Assembly (NCBI GenBank): GCA_003241875.1
Contig: QBLU01000004.1
Span: forward strand, 1 to 64,000
Length of the DNA: 64,000 nucleotides
Origin: Alphaproteobacteria bacterium
Lineage (GTDB): Bacteria > Pseudomonadota > Alphaproteobacteria > Sphingomonadales > Sphingomonadaceae
Direction of reading: 5' to 3'
The notes beneath the pieces were generated by a model. That model saw only the letters and a list, made by a program, of their open reading frames with translations. It was not told where the DNA came from and did not search any database. Positions 16,044-24,206 of this stretch are shown here, in pieces (within the stretch, counting starts at the first letter, position 1; each line of letters starts with the position of its first letter). Position numbers and translations under genes: made by a program.

Positions 16044-17003
16044 ATGCTGCAGCTTGCGGAACGCATGCGTGGATTGTCGGATCTGCCGGCACGGGCCGCC
16101 CTTCGTGTTACCAATGCCAATCCGTTCAAGACGATGCTGGAGGCAAAGTATCGCCGGGCGCTCGCCAATAATGTCGGCAGCCTGCCGCGGCTCGCTGCGG
16201 CCGACGCGGGCATCGTGGACGCGCTGAATCGCGATGGGGTCTGCGTTACCTCGTTGGCCGCGCTGCAGCTTCCCGGTGCGAGCGAGATGCTCGACGCAGG
16301 TCGAGAACTCGCGGAAGAATTTGGCCCGACTGCCCGACAGAACGTCCGCGACGGCACCGACTTCAACTATGTGCCATCGGCCGGCATCATGACGCGCCCC
16401 GAACTTTTTACCTGGGGGCTCGGTGACCGCCTTCTCGATATCGCCGAAGCGTATCTTGGGCTGCCGATCGCTTATGACGGAGTTAATATCGTCTATACGG
16501 TCGCCGACAATCGCGAGGTCGCGACACGCCAGTGGCATCGCGATTGGGAAGACCGTCGCATGCTGAAGGTGGCGGTCTATTGCAATGACGTAACGGAAGA
16601 CGGCGGCCCGTTCGAGCTTATCAAACGTCACGACAGGACCCGGAAGCTCGAGGACGCTTTTCAATATGCCCCGGCGACCCATGAAGAACTTTGCCGGCGA
16701 CTTGGTACCGACTACCAGTCGGCCATCGAAACCTGCACGGGACCTGCTGGAACGGTCATCTTTGCCGACACTGCAAGCTTCTTTCACCGGGGCCGGCCGG
16801 CATCGCACCACGACCGCATGGCTATGTTCTTCAGTTATTTTGCGCGGCGGCCGCGGCACCCGTTCTTCTGCGAACGCTCCGGTCTGGCGCGCCGCGAAAT
16901 CGCCGTTCTGGCGGAGGGATTGCATGCACGGCAGCGCGCGGCGGCGTTATGGCGCTCAAAACTGCCGGCCGTCGTCCGGCTCATTCCGCCCGCCCGCCTC
17001 TGA
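16044..17003 (+). CDS. Phytanoyl-CoA dioxygenase (PhyH) family protein
   Basis: About 319 residues. 'RQWHRDWED' gives the iron-binding His165-x-Asp167, and 'FFHRGRPA' gives the distal His248, followed by an Arg-containing segment for 2-oxoglutarate. This is the Fe(II)/2-oxoglutarate oxygenase triad of the PhyH family. The substrate is unknown, and such enzymes near polysaccharide loci may hydroxylate lipids or small molecules. A GGAGG site precedes the start. A GTG two codons earlier (16038) is an alternative. It is transcribed in the same direction as the export genes but after a 268-bp gap. Confidence 0.75.
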   Translation: MLQLAERMRGLSDLPARAALRVTNANPFKTMLEAKYRRALANNVGSLPRLAAADAGIVDALNRDGVCVTSLAALQLPGASEMLDAGRELAEEFGPTARQNVRDGTDFNYVPSAGIMTRPELFTWGLGDRLLDIAEAYLGLPIAYDGVNIVYTVADNREVATRQWHRDWEDRRMLKVAVYCNDVTEDGGPFELIKRHDRTRKLEDAFQYAPATHEELCRRLGTDYQSAIETCTGPAGTVIFADTASFFHRGRPASHHDRMAMFFSYFARRPRHPFFCERSGLARREIAVLAEGLHARQRAAALWRSKLPAVVRLIPPARL

Positions 17004-17236
17004 CAGGCCTTCAGGCCGCAGCCTGCGTCATGATCGCAGTTGTGCGGTCGCCACGCTCCGCAGCGAGGTCTGGCGAGATCGGCAGTCATAGCGTCTGCCG
17101 GGCGACAGTGCCTGGACCATCGTTAGGGCAAGCTACGTGGATCGCACTGTCCGTCTCGACCCATTTATAATGGGTCATCACTCGAGCGCATGGGCAGTCG
17201 CCGACGACAGCGCCGAGCCGTCGCGGTCGTTGCCGG
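17004..17236. other. Convergent intergenic region
   Basis: A 233-bp gap between the PhyH gene and the LuxR gene, whose 3' ends face each other. I see no gene or clear terminator. An ATTTATAATGGGTCATC stretch near 17162 is AT-rich compared with its surroundings. Confidence 0.35.
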
Positions 17237-17464
17237 TCACATCGCCGGCAGCAGACCTTCCTGGATCACGAATGCGACCATATGGGCACGATTCCTCGTA
17301 CGCGTTTTCAAACGGACGTTTTCGATGTGCCGCTCGACAGTGCAGGGCGCGATCCGCAGTTCCTGGCCGACTTCCTTGGCGGAATGGCCGCGCGCGACCA
17401 GATGCAAGACTTCAGATTCTCGGTTCGTGAGTTGCGGAACAGCGGAAATATTTCGATCGATCAT
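17237..17464 (-). CDS. Single-domain LuxR-type HTH regulator
   Basis: A 75-residue protein made almost only of a GerE/LuxR helix-turn-helix: 'LTNRESEVLHLVARGHSAKEVGQELRIAP' then 'TVERHIENVRLKTRTRNRAHMVAFV'. The ATG at 17464 is chosen because AGGAG lies seven bases ahead. A longer version starting at 17575 is possible but has a poor ribosome site. There is no receiver or ligand domain, so activity must depend on expression level or a partner. Small LuxR proteins of this kind are common beside PEP-CTERM and exopolysaccharide genes. A degenerate homologue of the same HTH lies in the ORF that starts at 17817 on the other strand. Confidence 0.8.
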   Translation of the reverse strand: MIDRNISAVPQLTNRESEVLHLVARGHSAKEVGQELRIAPCTVERHIENVRLKTRTRNRAHMVAFVIQEGLLPAM

Positions 17465-17816
17465 CAACAATCTCCTCACGAACAGGCTGAAATACTGCTT
17501 GATCTGTCTATGCACTGCTTCCTGAACTTCGCCGACGATCCGTGCGGACGCCGCCGATGTTGGTACTGTCCCCATAGCGACCCACGCTTCCGTGGCAGGG
17601 CTCAGGTTCCCAACAGCCCGATTCGATTCGGATCACCGAAATTAATTACCATATCTTAACGATTAGGCAAGAAAAATGACTGGGGGTTTGGCACAGGGAG
17701 GATGACGGGGTCGGTAGCGGCCAAGACGATTTGCTGTGGAGAGATTTCTGGAGGTGCCTCTCATCGAACCGCCGTTCGGAAATGTCCGCACGACAATCTC
17801 CCTATGAGTAGTTCGG

Positions 17817-18632
17817 ATGGACGCCCATGCGGGCAGCTTTCAAAATCATCGCGGGCTCACGGGCCGGGCCCAGTGCCGTCCAACCAGACCCCTTATGTTC
17901 AGGAATCCCGACAAATTCGCAGCCGACCATCAACCTGTTCGATCAGCCGGAGCAACGCACATAGTGCGCACCATTACTCAGCGCGAAGCGGAGGTGCTCG
18001 CCCCCAGAGCCGATGGCAAGTCGGCGAAGGAAGCTGCCCGCGAGCACGATATCGCGCCGCGTTGCTTTGAGCGGCACATTGATCATGCCCAGCTGGGAAC
18101 CCGGACCAGCAATCGGTCTCATCTGATTGCCTTTGTGCTTGGAGAGAGACTGATCAGGGAGTGCTATTGTCGGGTACAACGTGCGCTTGTCCGCCCGCGT
18201 AGCAACGATCACGAGACAACAGTGTCGGCGAAATCGTCAGGGGAGGGCAAACTATCCAGACTTTTGTACATGATCGCCGTGCTGATGAGCGCCCTCGGCG
18301 CGCGACCTGCAATGGCAGTGATCGATTTGACGGGATCCACGGCCATGACGCCGACAGGCTTGATGCCAGCATCGGTGGAGACGACCGGTCGACTCATGTT
18401 GATTGAAGACTTCGAACGGAACGGTGACAATGGGGTCCTCGCTCCGCCGGCGGCTTACGCGGCCTTTGACCCAGTTTGGAATAGCGACGATGGCTCGGGC
18501 CTCCGGCTGGATGCACCGGGGGCCGGTTCGCTGCTGCCGGAACCTGAGACATGGCCCCTGATGCTGATCGGCTTCGCGGTGGTGGGCGTCCATGCGCGTC
18601 GTGCCGCCGTGGTGCGGTCGACGAACTGCTGA
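17817..18632 (+). CDS. ORF joining a degenerate LuxR HTH to a PEP-CTERM protein
   Basis: One open frame of 271 codons. Residues 50-112 are homologous to the HTH encoded at 17237-17464 (shared 'KSAKE', 'IAP', 'ERHI', 'TRTRNR/TRTSNR', 'LIAFV'), but the recognition helix is altered (RCFERHIDHAQ). Residues about 145-167 form a signal peptide ending PAMA. Residues 241-262 form a PEP-CTERM sorting signal: PEPETWPLMLIGF, a hydrophobic helix, then HARRA. PEP-CTERM proteins are processed by an exosortase. None is in this window. The signal peptide suggests that the secreted part is translated on its own, from a GTG at 18222 or an ATG at 18270, and that the HTH part is a decaying gene fused in frame. 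Confidence 0.55.
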   Translation: MDAHAGSFQNHRGLTGRAQCRPTRPLMFRNPDKFAADHQPVRSAGATHIVRTITQREAEVLAPRADGKSAKEAAREHDIAPRCFERHIDHAQLGTRTSNRSHLIAFVLGERLIRECYCRVQRALVRPRSNDHETTVSAKSSGEGKLSRLLYMIAVLMSALGARPAMAVIDLTGSTAMTPTGLMPASVETTGRLMLIEDFERNGDNGVLAPPAAYAAFDPVWNSDDGSGLRLDAPGAGSLLPEPETWPLMLIGFAVVGVHARRAAVVRSTNC

Positions 18633-19752
18633 CACCGATTTGGGTCAGTGGTCATCACGGACATCGCCATCAGGAACAGCGGGCGTCTGAATGGCTGTCC
18701 TGGCCGTCGATGTGCCAGGACGGCGTGGTGGCTTGGCCCGCCGTTCCGATCAAAGCTGGGCACCGTGCCGATGACCGCGCGTGGCAATTCTCACTATGCC
18801 GAAGCCTGCGATCATCATGTCGTTGGTTCGGGAACTGCCGCCGATCCGTAAATCGATTGGTGGCTGCGCAACTTGAGACGAGGTAGACGGGGGCGTTTGC
18901 ACGGGTCGGCAAGATCGAGGCCCGGTTAGTTGCGCCCAATGGACCGGCACCGCATCGAACTTGACTGTCGTCCGCCGTATCTCCGAACTCGCCAGCGATA
19001 CCTTGCTGCTCTCCGACAGTTGCCCTCATCGCCGGTGACGATCTGATCGCCGGCATCCTCGACCAGAGTGATCCGATGACGGGGAACGGTAATCCCTGTA
19101 CATGCGAGTGTGCCATTGCGGTCCGGTCCGACGACAAGGTTTCGGCGTTCCGTGCCGCGTCTACTTGCGATGGGCCGTGGCCCAAGTTAAGCGCGGCAGC
19201 GCACCAACATTTGTCCAGTTTTTCGGGACCACTTCAACCCGCATAGGCGGAGCCGTACCAAAGGTTATACGCTGATAACCGTGCAGCTAGTCGCCCCCCC
19301 GCACTTGCTGCGCAAACAGGGCCCGGTCGCATCGCCCCCGTTGCGGCCGGGTCCACCATAATCTATTCTGTCACGGCGCATTCACGCGGTCGAGGTCCAC
19401 TCCGTCAGCACTTCGAGGAACCAGGTCCTCAGTGTGCCTTCCAACATTTGTTGTCTTGCCTGCTTGTCGAAGCCCTGCGCTTGCGTGCCAGAGGGTTGAA
19501 TTCAAAACCTGAGGCGAGGCTTGCCAAGGCGCTGCGCAACCAGTCGTTTTGCGGACATTCAAATAGCTTGCGTTTAGCGGGAATGCCGCTCCTCGCGGCG
19601 GTCCGGATCCTGCTCCAGGAGAATGCCCGGTGCTAACGCAGAGCCAGTAGAATGCAGCCCACTGGCAGAATAGATTCGTGATCGTGGCGGGCAAATAGCC
19701 AGACGCTCGAGCGATGTGCGAGGCCGCCCCGGAATGTGCCGCGTCATCATGC
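18633..19752. other. Apparently decayed, gene-poor region
   Basis: About 1.1 kb in which no frame gives a protein I recognise or with convincing codon use. Several short open frames exist on both strands, but they are Ser/Arg/His-rich and overlap one another. Near 18950-19150 short stretches in all three plus frames look protein-like, as in a gene broken by frameshifts, but I cannot name it. A possible insertion-sequence end lies at 19212-19236. It separates the polysaccharide locus from the housekeeping block. Confidence 0.45.
19212..19236. mobile_element. Possible solo IS3-family terminal repeat
   Basis: The 25-bp stretch beginning TGTCCAGTTTTTCGGGACC and ending ACTTCA resembles the terminal inverted repeat of IS3-family elements of the IS150 type, as I remember that consensus. 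There is no transposase and no matching opposite end nearby, so it would be a relic at most. Confidence 0.25.
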
Positions 19753-20217
19753 TCATGCGTCCACGATCTGGTCCCGCCGGCGAATGATCGTTGCGGCGGC
19801 TGCAATGACGGCCACGTCTTCGACAAAGCCGGTCGGGGTCTGGCCTTGGTGATCCATCGCCGCCATGCGCAGGCGCCAGCCTGGATAGGATGCGATCACC
19901 GCCGTGACGCCGCCGACGGCTGCGGCGGCCCAGCGCTGGCGCCGCGGTGCCAGTGCCATGCCGGCGATTGCCGAGGTGATGAAGCGCGCGGTGAGGCCGA
20001 TCGCCACGATGCGGTCGGGGGCGGTCTTCTGCTTGTCGCCGGCCATTTCGGCGATGGCGAGCGCCAGGGTTGCGGCAGCGACGGTCGGCCGGGCCAGGAT
20101 CTTCAGTGCGCCATTATCGGCCGGCAGCTCGCCGCGCGCCGCTGCGATCGACACGGTTGCCAAGGGCGTCATCGCCCGTTGGCCGCCAACCAGACCCATC
20201 AATATCGGTGCGAGCAT
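19753..20217 (-). CDS. DUF4126-family membrane protein
   Basis: About 154 residues from the ATG at 20217, which has GGGAG seven bases ahead. It begins 'MLAPILMGLVGGQRAMTPLA' and has three or four moderately hydrophobic segments with small residues, matching the DUF4126 family of predicted inner-membrane proteins of unknown function. The frame is open 26 codons further upstream, but that part is basic and not membrane-like. It is transcribed divergently from the VOC gene. Confidence 0.7.
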   Translation of the reverse strand: MLAPILMGLVGGQRAMTPLATVSIAAARGELPADNGALKILARPTVAAATLALAIAEMAGDKQKTAPDRIVAIGLTARFITSAIAGMALAPRRQRWAAAAVGGVTAVIASYPGWRLRMAAMDHQGQTPTGFVEDVAVIAAAATIIRRRDQIVDA

Positions 20218-20384
20218 ATCTGTTCTCCCGGTGCGTGACAGTCTGCAACGCCCGACGATCGCCCTCGGGTCCGCGGCTCTGGCTTGCAGCGGCAACGCGG
20301 CTATTCATTGCGTCTATCGACAGCATGGATGGTTCGGGGCATTGACGCGCCGGCCGGCAGCGTGCCGGCATGGGGAGATCGCCA

Positions 20385-20768
20385 ATGTTCAGTCACATCA
20401 TGGTCGGCGCCGACGATGTTGCCGCCTCCAAAGCCTTTTACGACGCCACGCTCGGCGCGCTGGGCCATGCGGCCGGCGGCATGGATGACAAGGGGCGGGT
20501 CTTCTACATGACCCCGACCGGCATCTTTGCCATCACCAAGCCGATCGACGGCCAGCCTGCGTCGTGCGCCAATGGCGCGACGATCGGTTTCGCGGCGGCT
20601 TCGCCTGAACAGGCCGACGCCTGGCATGCAGCCGGCCTCGCCGCCGGGGGCACGACCTGCGAAGATCCGCCCGGTGTACGCAAGGGCGGCCTCGGCAGCC
20701 TCTACCTCGCCTATCTGCGCGATCCTGCCGGCAACAAGCTGTGCGCGCTGCACCGCATGGCCGCCTGA
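20385..20768 (+). CDS. VOC (glyoxalase/bleomycin-resistance) family protein
   Basis: About 127 residues starting MFSHIMVGADDVAASKAFYDATLGALGH, the standard first beta-alpha unit of vicinal-oxygen-chelate proteins. 'GTTCEDPPGVR' and 'LYLAYLRDPAGNKLCAL' close the fold. His4 and the C-terminal acidic position fit a metal site, but the substrate cannot be read. It lies 22 bp before the DUF1993 gene in the same direction and is probably co-transcribed. Confidence 0.8.
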   Translation: MFSHIMVGADDVAASKAFYDATLGALGHAAGGMDDKGRVFYMTPTGIFAITKPIDGQPASCANGATIGFAAASPEQADAWHAAGLAAGGTTCEDPPGVRKGGLGSLYLAYLRDPAGNKLCALHRMAA

Positions 20769-20790
20769 ACACCGACTAGGGAGCGCCGAC

Positions 20791-21306
20791 ATGGCCCTGA
20801 CGATCTATGATGCCAGCGTGCCGGTGTTCACCAACGCGCTCACCGACATGCGGGCGTGGCTCGACAAGGCTGCGGCGGCGAAGCCCGAGGCAGAATTGCT
20901 CGCTGCCAAACTTGCAGAGGACATGCGGGCGTTCCCGGCGCAGATCCAGATGGCGTCGGATGCCGCCAAGGGTGCGGTTGCCCGTCTCGCCGGCGTTTCC
21001 CCGCTGGCGATGGCGGACACCGAAACCAGTTTTGCCGAGCTACGTGACCGCATCGACCGCACGATAGCGTTCATCGCGTCTGTCGATCGGGCAGCGGTTC
21101 TGGCGGGCGACGATCGGCCGATCGAGCTGAAGTTTCCCAACGGCATGGGCTATCGCTTTACCGGCACGACGTTCCTCACCGGCTTTGCCCTGCCGAACTT
21201 CTTTTTCCACGTGACCACGGCCTACGCAATCTTGCGCGCGGCCGGGGTGCCTGTCGGCAAGGGCGATTTCCTGGCCCATTTGGGGGCGCCGCTGACCGAC
21301 CTTTAA
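20791..21306 (+). CDS. DUF1993-family protein
   Basis: A 171-residue protein with a GGGAG site before its ATG. It has the helical layout of DUF1993 (DinB-like): 'MALTIYDASVPVFTNALTDMRAWLDKA' at the start, 'EDMRAFPAQIQMASDAAKGAVARLAG' in the middle and 'PNFFFHVTTAYAILRAAGVPVGKGDFL' at the end. The His in FFFHV is in the position used for metal in DinB-like folds. Function is unknown. It ends 21 bp before the end of a convergent gene. Confidence 0.8.
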   Translation: MALTIYDASVPVFTNALTDMRAWLDKAAAAKPEAELLAAKLAEDMRAFPAQIQMASDAAKGAVARLAGVSPLAMADTETSFAELRDRIDRTIAFIASVDRAAVLAGDDRPIELKFPNGMGYRFTGTTFLTGFALPNFFFHVTTAYAILRAAGVPVGKGDFLAHLGAPLTDL

Positions 21307-21327
21307 AGGGTCGGCCAGCGATCGCCG

Positions 21328-21887
21328 TCAGTCGTCCGCGTCGTCGACGTTCTTCATGGCGTCGACGGCGTCTTCGCCGAGCGTGAGCCCGCCCGGAAAT
21401 TCGTCGTCGTCGATGTCGTCGGGATCGGCATCGTCGTCATTGTCTTCGTCTTCCAGGCCATGGTCGCTGGCCATGGTGCCGAGCGGATCGTCGCCGGTGT
21501 CGGCGATATTCTCCAGCCGGCCGACGTCATCGGGGTCGGCGCCGATGTCGTCATCGCCGCGGCCGCCCTCCATGCCGTCGGTGATGCCTTCGTCCGACAG
21601 CACGGTATCGCCATCGTCCATCATCGGCTCACCTTCATAAGCGCCCATGTCGATGCGTCCCGACGTTACCATCTGCTTCAACTGGTCGACGGTATCGACG
21701 ATGTCGTCATCGGGTGTGACGCCAAGGCCGCCATGGGGTTTGGTGCTTTCGAGAATGTCGTGATCGTCGCCGGGAACGCCGTAGAGCCGATCGTTGGCGA
21801 CATCCTGCGCCTGGTCCTCGTCCGCTGCTCCCGATTAACGGTGCCGTTTGTCTCGTTGTTCTCGTCTTTCTGGTCTTGTGGTCGCAT
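21328..21887 (-). pseudogene. Acidic protein gene with an apparent -1 frameshift
   Basis: The 3' part encodes a very acidic protein (about 117 residues from an ATG at 21681, rich in DDD, DADPDD and EDED). That frame runs upstream as plausible coding sequence (VDTVDQLKQM, GDDHDILE, ADEDQAQDVAND) with no start until a TAA at 21835-21837. A well-formed start exists at 21887 in another frame, with GGAGGTGTCCC just before the ATG, reading MRPQDQKDENNET. Adding one base near 21834-21837 would join the two into one protein of about 185 residues. So the gene is either truly frameshifted, misread, or recoded. No function is known. It resembles small disordered acidic proteins. Confidence 0.55.
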
Positions 21888-21982
21888 GGGACACCTCCGC
21901 TGCCGTAACGGGCGGCCGCCGGTCCTGTTCCGTCGCCAACTTGCCAGCGCAGCCGATTGCGACCAGAGCGGTTGGCACCAGC

Positions 21983-23116
21983 ATGACCAGCCGCCAGATC
22001 GCCGCCCTGCCGTACCGCATCAAGCCCGATGGCACCGCCGCCATACTGCTGATCACGTCGCGCGCCAGCCGACGTTGGGTCATCCCCAAGGGCAATCCCA
22101 TGCGCGGGCTCGGCCCGCACCATGCTGCCGCAGTCGAGGCGTTCGAGGAAGCCGGCATCAACGGCATCTTGTGCCCGACGTCGCTCGGCACCTTCGATTA
22201 CGACAAGAAGCGCACCAAGGGCGGGTTGCGGCCGACGCGGGTCGAGGTCTTCCCGCTTGCCGTCACGACCGAATTGAGCGACTGGCCCGAACAGGATCAG
22301 CGCCGGCGGCAATGGTTCGACCTTGCCGATGCGGTTGCCGCGGTCGATGAGCCCGAGTTGAAGGCGATCATCCGGGATTTTCGGGAGCCGCCGCCGATAC
22401 CCGGCATCACCGATCGCGCGCTCGATCAGATCGGCACCTGGGCGACGAACAAGGGGGCACACCGATTTCCGATGGTACGCTGGTTTCAGAAAATCATGCC
22501 CCAGCAGGGCCAGTTCTTTGAACTGTTCGATGCTCACGCCGCCACGCTGGTCGCCGGCGCCGACGCGCTCGCCAAGCTTTTGCAGGGTGGGGAGGCCATG
22601 GCCGAACACAGCAAGACGATCTTTGACCGTGAGGAGGCGGCCGACGCCATCACCCGCCAGGTGCTTCAGGATGTGCGTCGCACCTTTGTGACGCCATTCG
22701 ACCGCAGCGCCATTACCTCGCTGATCAGCTCGATGGACGACGCCATCGACCAGATGAACAGGACGGCCAAGGCGATATCGATGTACGATGTCACCGAATT
22801 CGACGCCGAGATGCGCGATATGGCGGGCATCATCGTGGAGGCGGCGCGGGTGACGGCGGAGGCGATCCCGCTACTGCGGTCGCTGGGGCCCAACGGCAGC
22901 CGGCTGCATCTGCTTACCGGGCGCATCGTCCTGCTGGAGGGCCAGGCCGACGACATCCACGACGCCGGCATGAAGGCGCTGTTTCGCAGGCACAGCGAGA
23001 CGGCGCCGATGGCATTCATCGTCGGCCAGGAAATCTATACGGCGCTCGAAAAGGTCGTCGATTGCTTCGAGGATGTTGCCAACGAGATCCAGGGCATTGT
23101 CATCGACCATGCCTGA
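21983..23116 (+). CDS. NUDIX hydrolase fused to DUF47 (PhoU-like) domain
   Basis: A single frame of about 377 residues. The first 140 residues are a NUDIX domain of the diphosphoinositol-polyphosphate type: 'RWVIPKGNPMRG' and a NUDIX box ending VEAFEEAGI, then 'RVEVFPLAVTTELSDWPEQDQRRRQWFDLADA'. From about residue 164 it is DUF47, the helical 'phosphate transport regulator' family: 'MVRWFQKIMPQQGQFFELFDAH' through 'ADDIHDAGMKALF' and 'VVDCFEDVANEIQGI'. The junction Met (22472) is where a free-standing DUF47 protein would normally start, so an internal start is also possible. It lies 12 bp before the Pit gene, the usual partner of DUF47. Confidence 0.75.
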   Translation: MTSRQIAALPYRIKPDGTAAILLITSRASRRWVIPKGNPMRGLGPHHAAAVEAFEEAGINGILCPTSLGTFDYDKKRTKGGLRPTRVEVFPLAVTTELSDWPEQDQRRRQWFDLADAVAAVDEPELKAIIRDFREPPPIPGITDRALDQIGTWATNKGAHRFPMVRWFQKIMPQQGQFFELFDAHAATLVAGADALAKLLQGGEAMAEHSKTIFDREEAADAITRQVLQDVRRTFVTPFDRSAITSLISSMDDAIDQMNRTAKAISMYDVTEFDAEMRDMAGIIVEAARVTAEAIPLLRSLGPNGSRLHLLTGRIVLLEGQADDIHDAGMKALFRRHSETAPMAFIVGQEIYTALEKVVDCFEDVANEIQGIVIDHA

Positions 23117-23128
23117 CCGCCGGGCCTG

Positions 23129-24127
23129 ATGGCGATCTCCTTTACCGTCCTAGTCCTGTTGATCGGGGTCGCGCTGTTGTTCGATTTTTTGAACGGCCTG
23201 CACGACGCCGCCAATTCGATTGCCACCATCGTGTCGACGCGGGTGCTGGCGCCGCATTATGCCGTGGTCTGGGCGGCGTTCTTCAACTTCATCGCCTTCC
23301 TGTTCTTCGGGCTGCATGTCGCCCAGACGGTCGGCACCGGCATCATCGACGCCGGCATCATCGATGCGCAGGTCATTTTCGGCGCCTTGATGGGTGCGAT
23401 CGTCTGGAACCTGGTGACCTGGGGCCTGGGCATCCCGTCGAGCAGCAGCCATGCGTTGATCGGCGGACTGATCGGCGCCGGCACGGCCAAGGCGGGCAGC
23501 GCGGCGGTGGTGCTGGCGGGCGTCGCCAAGACGGCGGGTGCAATCGTCATGTCGCCGATGATGGGATTGTTCCTCGCCATGCTCATCGTGCTGGCGATCG
23601 CCTGGATTTTCGCGCGGTTCACGCCGTCGGCAGTGGACGGTATCTTTCGCAAGCTGCAATTGGTCTCTGCGGCGATGTACTCGCTCGGCCATGGCGGCAA
23701 CGATGCGCAAAAGACGATGGGGATCATCACCGTGCTGCTGTATTCGCAGGGTGTTCTCACGGGCGAATTCCATGTGCCGCTGTGGGTTGTGCTCGCCTGC
23801 CAGGCGGCGATGGCGCTGGGTACGATGCTCGGTGGCTGGCGGATCGTCCACACCATGGGGTCCAAGATTACACGGTTGACGCCGGTTCAGGGCTTTTGCG
23901 CCGAAACCGCCGGCGCGATCACGCTGTTCGGCGCGACGGCACTCGGCGTACCGGTGTCGACGACGCACACCATCACCGGCGCTATTGTCGGCGTCGGCGC
24001 GTCGCGGCGCCTGTCGGCGGTTCGCTGGAACATCGCCGGGCGCATCGTCGTCGCCTGGGTGGTGACGCTGCCGGCCTCGGCGCTGATCGCGGCGATGGTC
24101 TACTGGATGACGCAACTGCTTGGCTGA
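23129..24127 (+). CDS. Inorganic phosphate transporter, PiT family
   Basis: A 332-residue membrane protein with the two inverted PiT signatures: 'GLHDAANSIATIVSTRVL' near residues 23-41 and 'GHGGNDAQKTMGIITVLL' in the second half. 'WGLGIPSSSSHALIGGLIGAG' and 'LGVPVSTTHTITGAIVGVG' are the matching second motifs of each repeat. It imports phosphate (with metal) using an ion gradient. It is encoded 12 bp after the NUDIX-DUF47 gene, which probably controls it. Confidence 0.9.
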   Translation: MAISFTVLVLLIGVALLFDFLNGLHDAANSIATIVSTRVLAPHYAVVWAAFFNFIAFLFFGLHVAQTVGTGIIDAGIIDAQVIFGALMGAIVWNLVTWGLGIPSSSSHALIGGLIGAGTAKAGSAAVVLAGVAKTAGAIVMSPMMGLFLAMLIVLAIAWIFARFTPSAVDGIFRKLQLVSAAMYSLGHGGNDAQKTMGIITVLLYSQGVLTGEFHVPLWVVLACQAAMALGTMLGGWRIVHTMGSKITRLTPVQGFCAETAGAITLFGATALGVPVSTTHTITGAIVGVGASRRLSAVRWNIAGRIVVAWVVTLPASALIAAMVYWMTQLLG

Positions 24128-24206
24128 GCCGCCGAGACGCCGACACGCGTTTGTCACGGGCGGGATGTAGGGGGACGCCAGTGATCACCATCAAGGGCCC
24201 CACCGC

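Noticed and set aside
17685-17703. Possible third copy of the shared 31-bp element (GGGGGTTTGGCACAGGG)
   Set aside because: It matches only the outer blocks with a different internal spacing, too weak to count.
18670-19185. Minus-strand ORF of 171 codons in the gene-poor region
   Set aside because: No domain, no ribosome site and unusual Ser/Arg/His content. It is more likely chance in decayed DNA.
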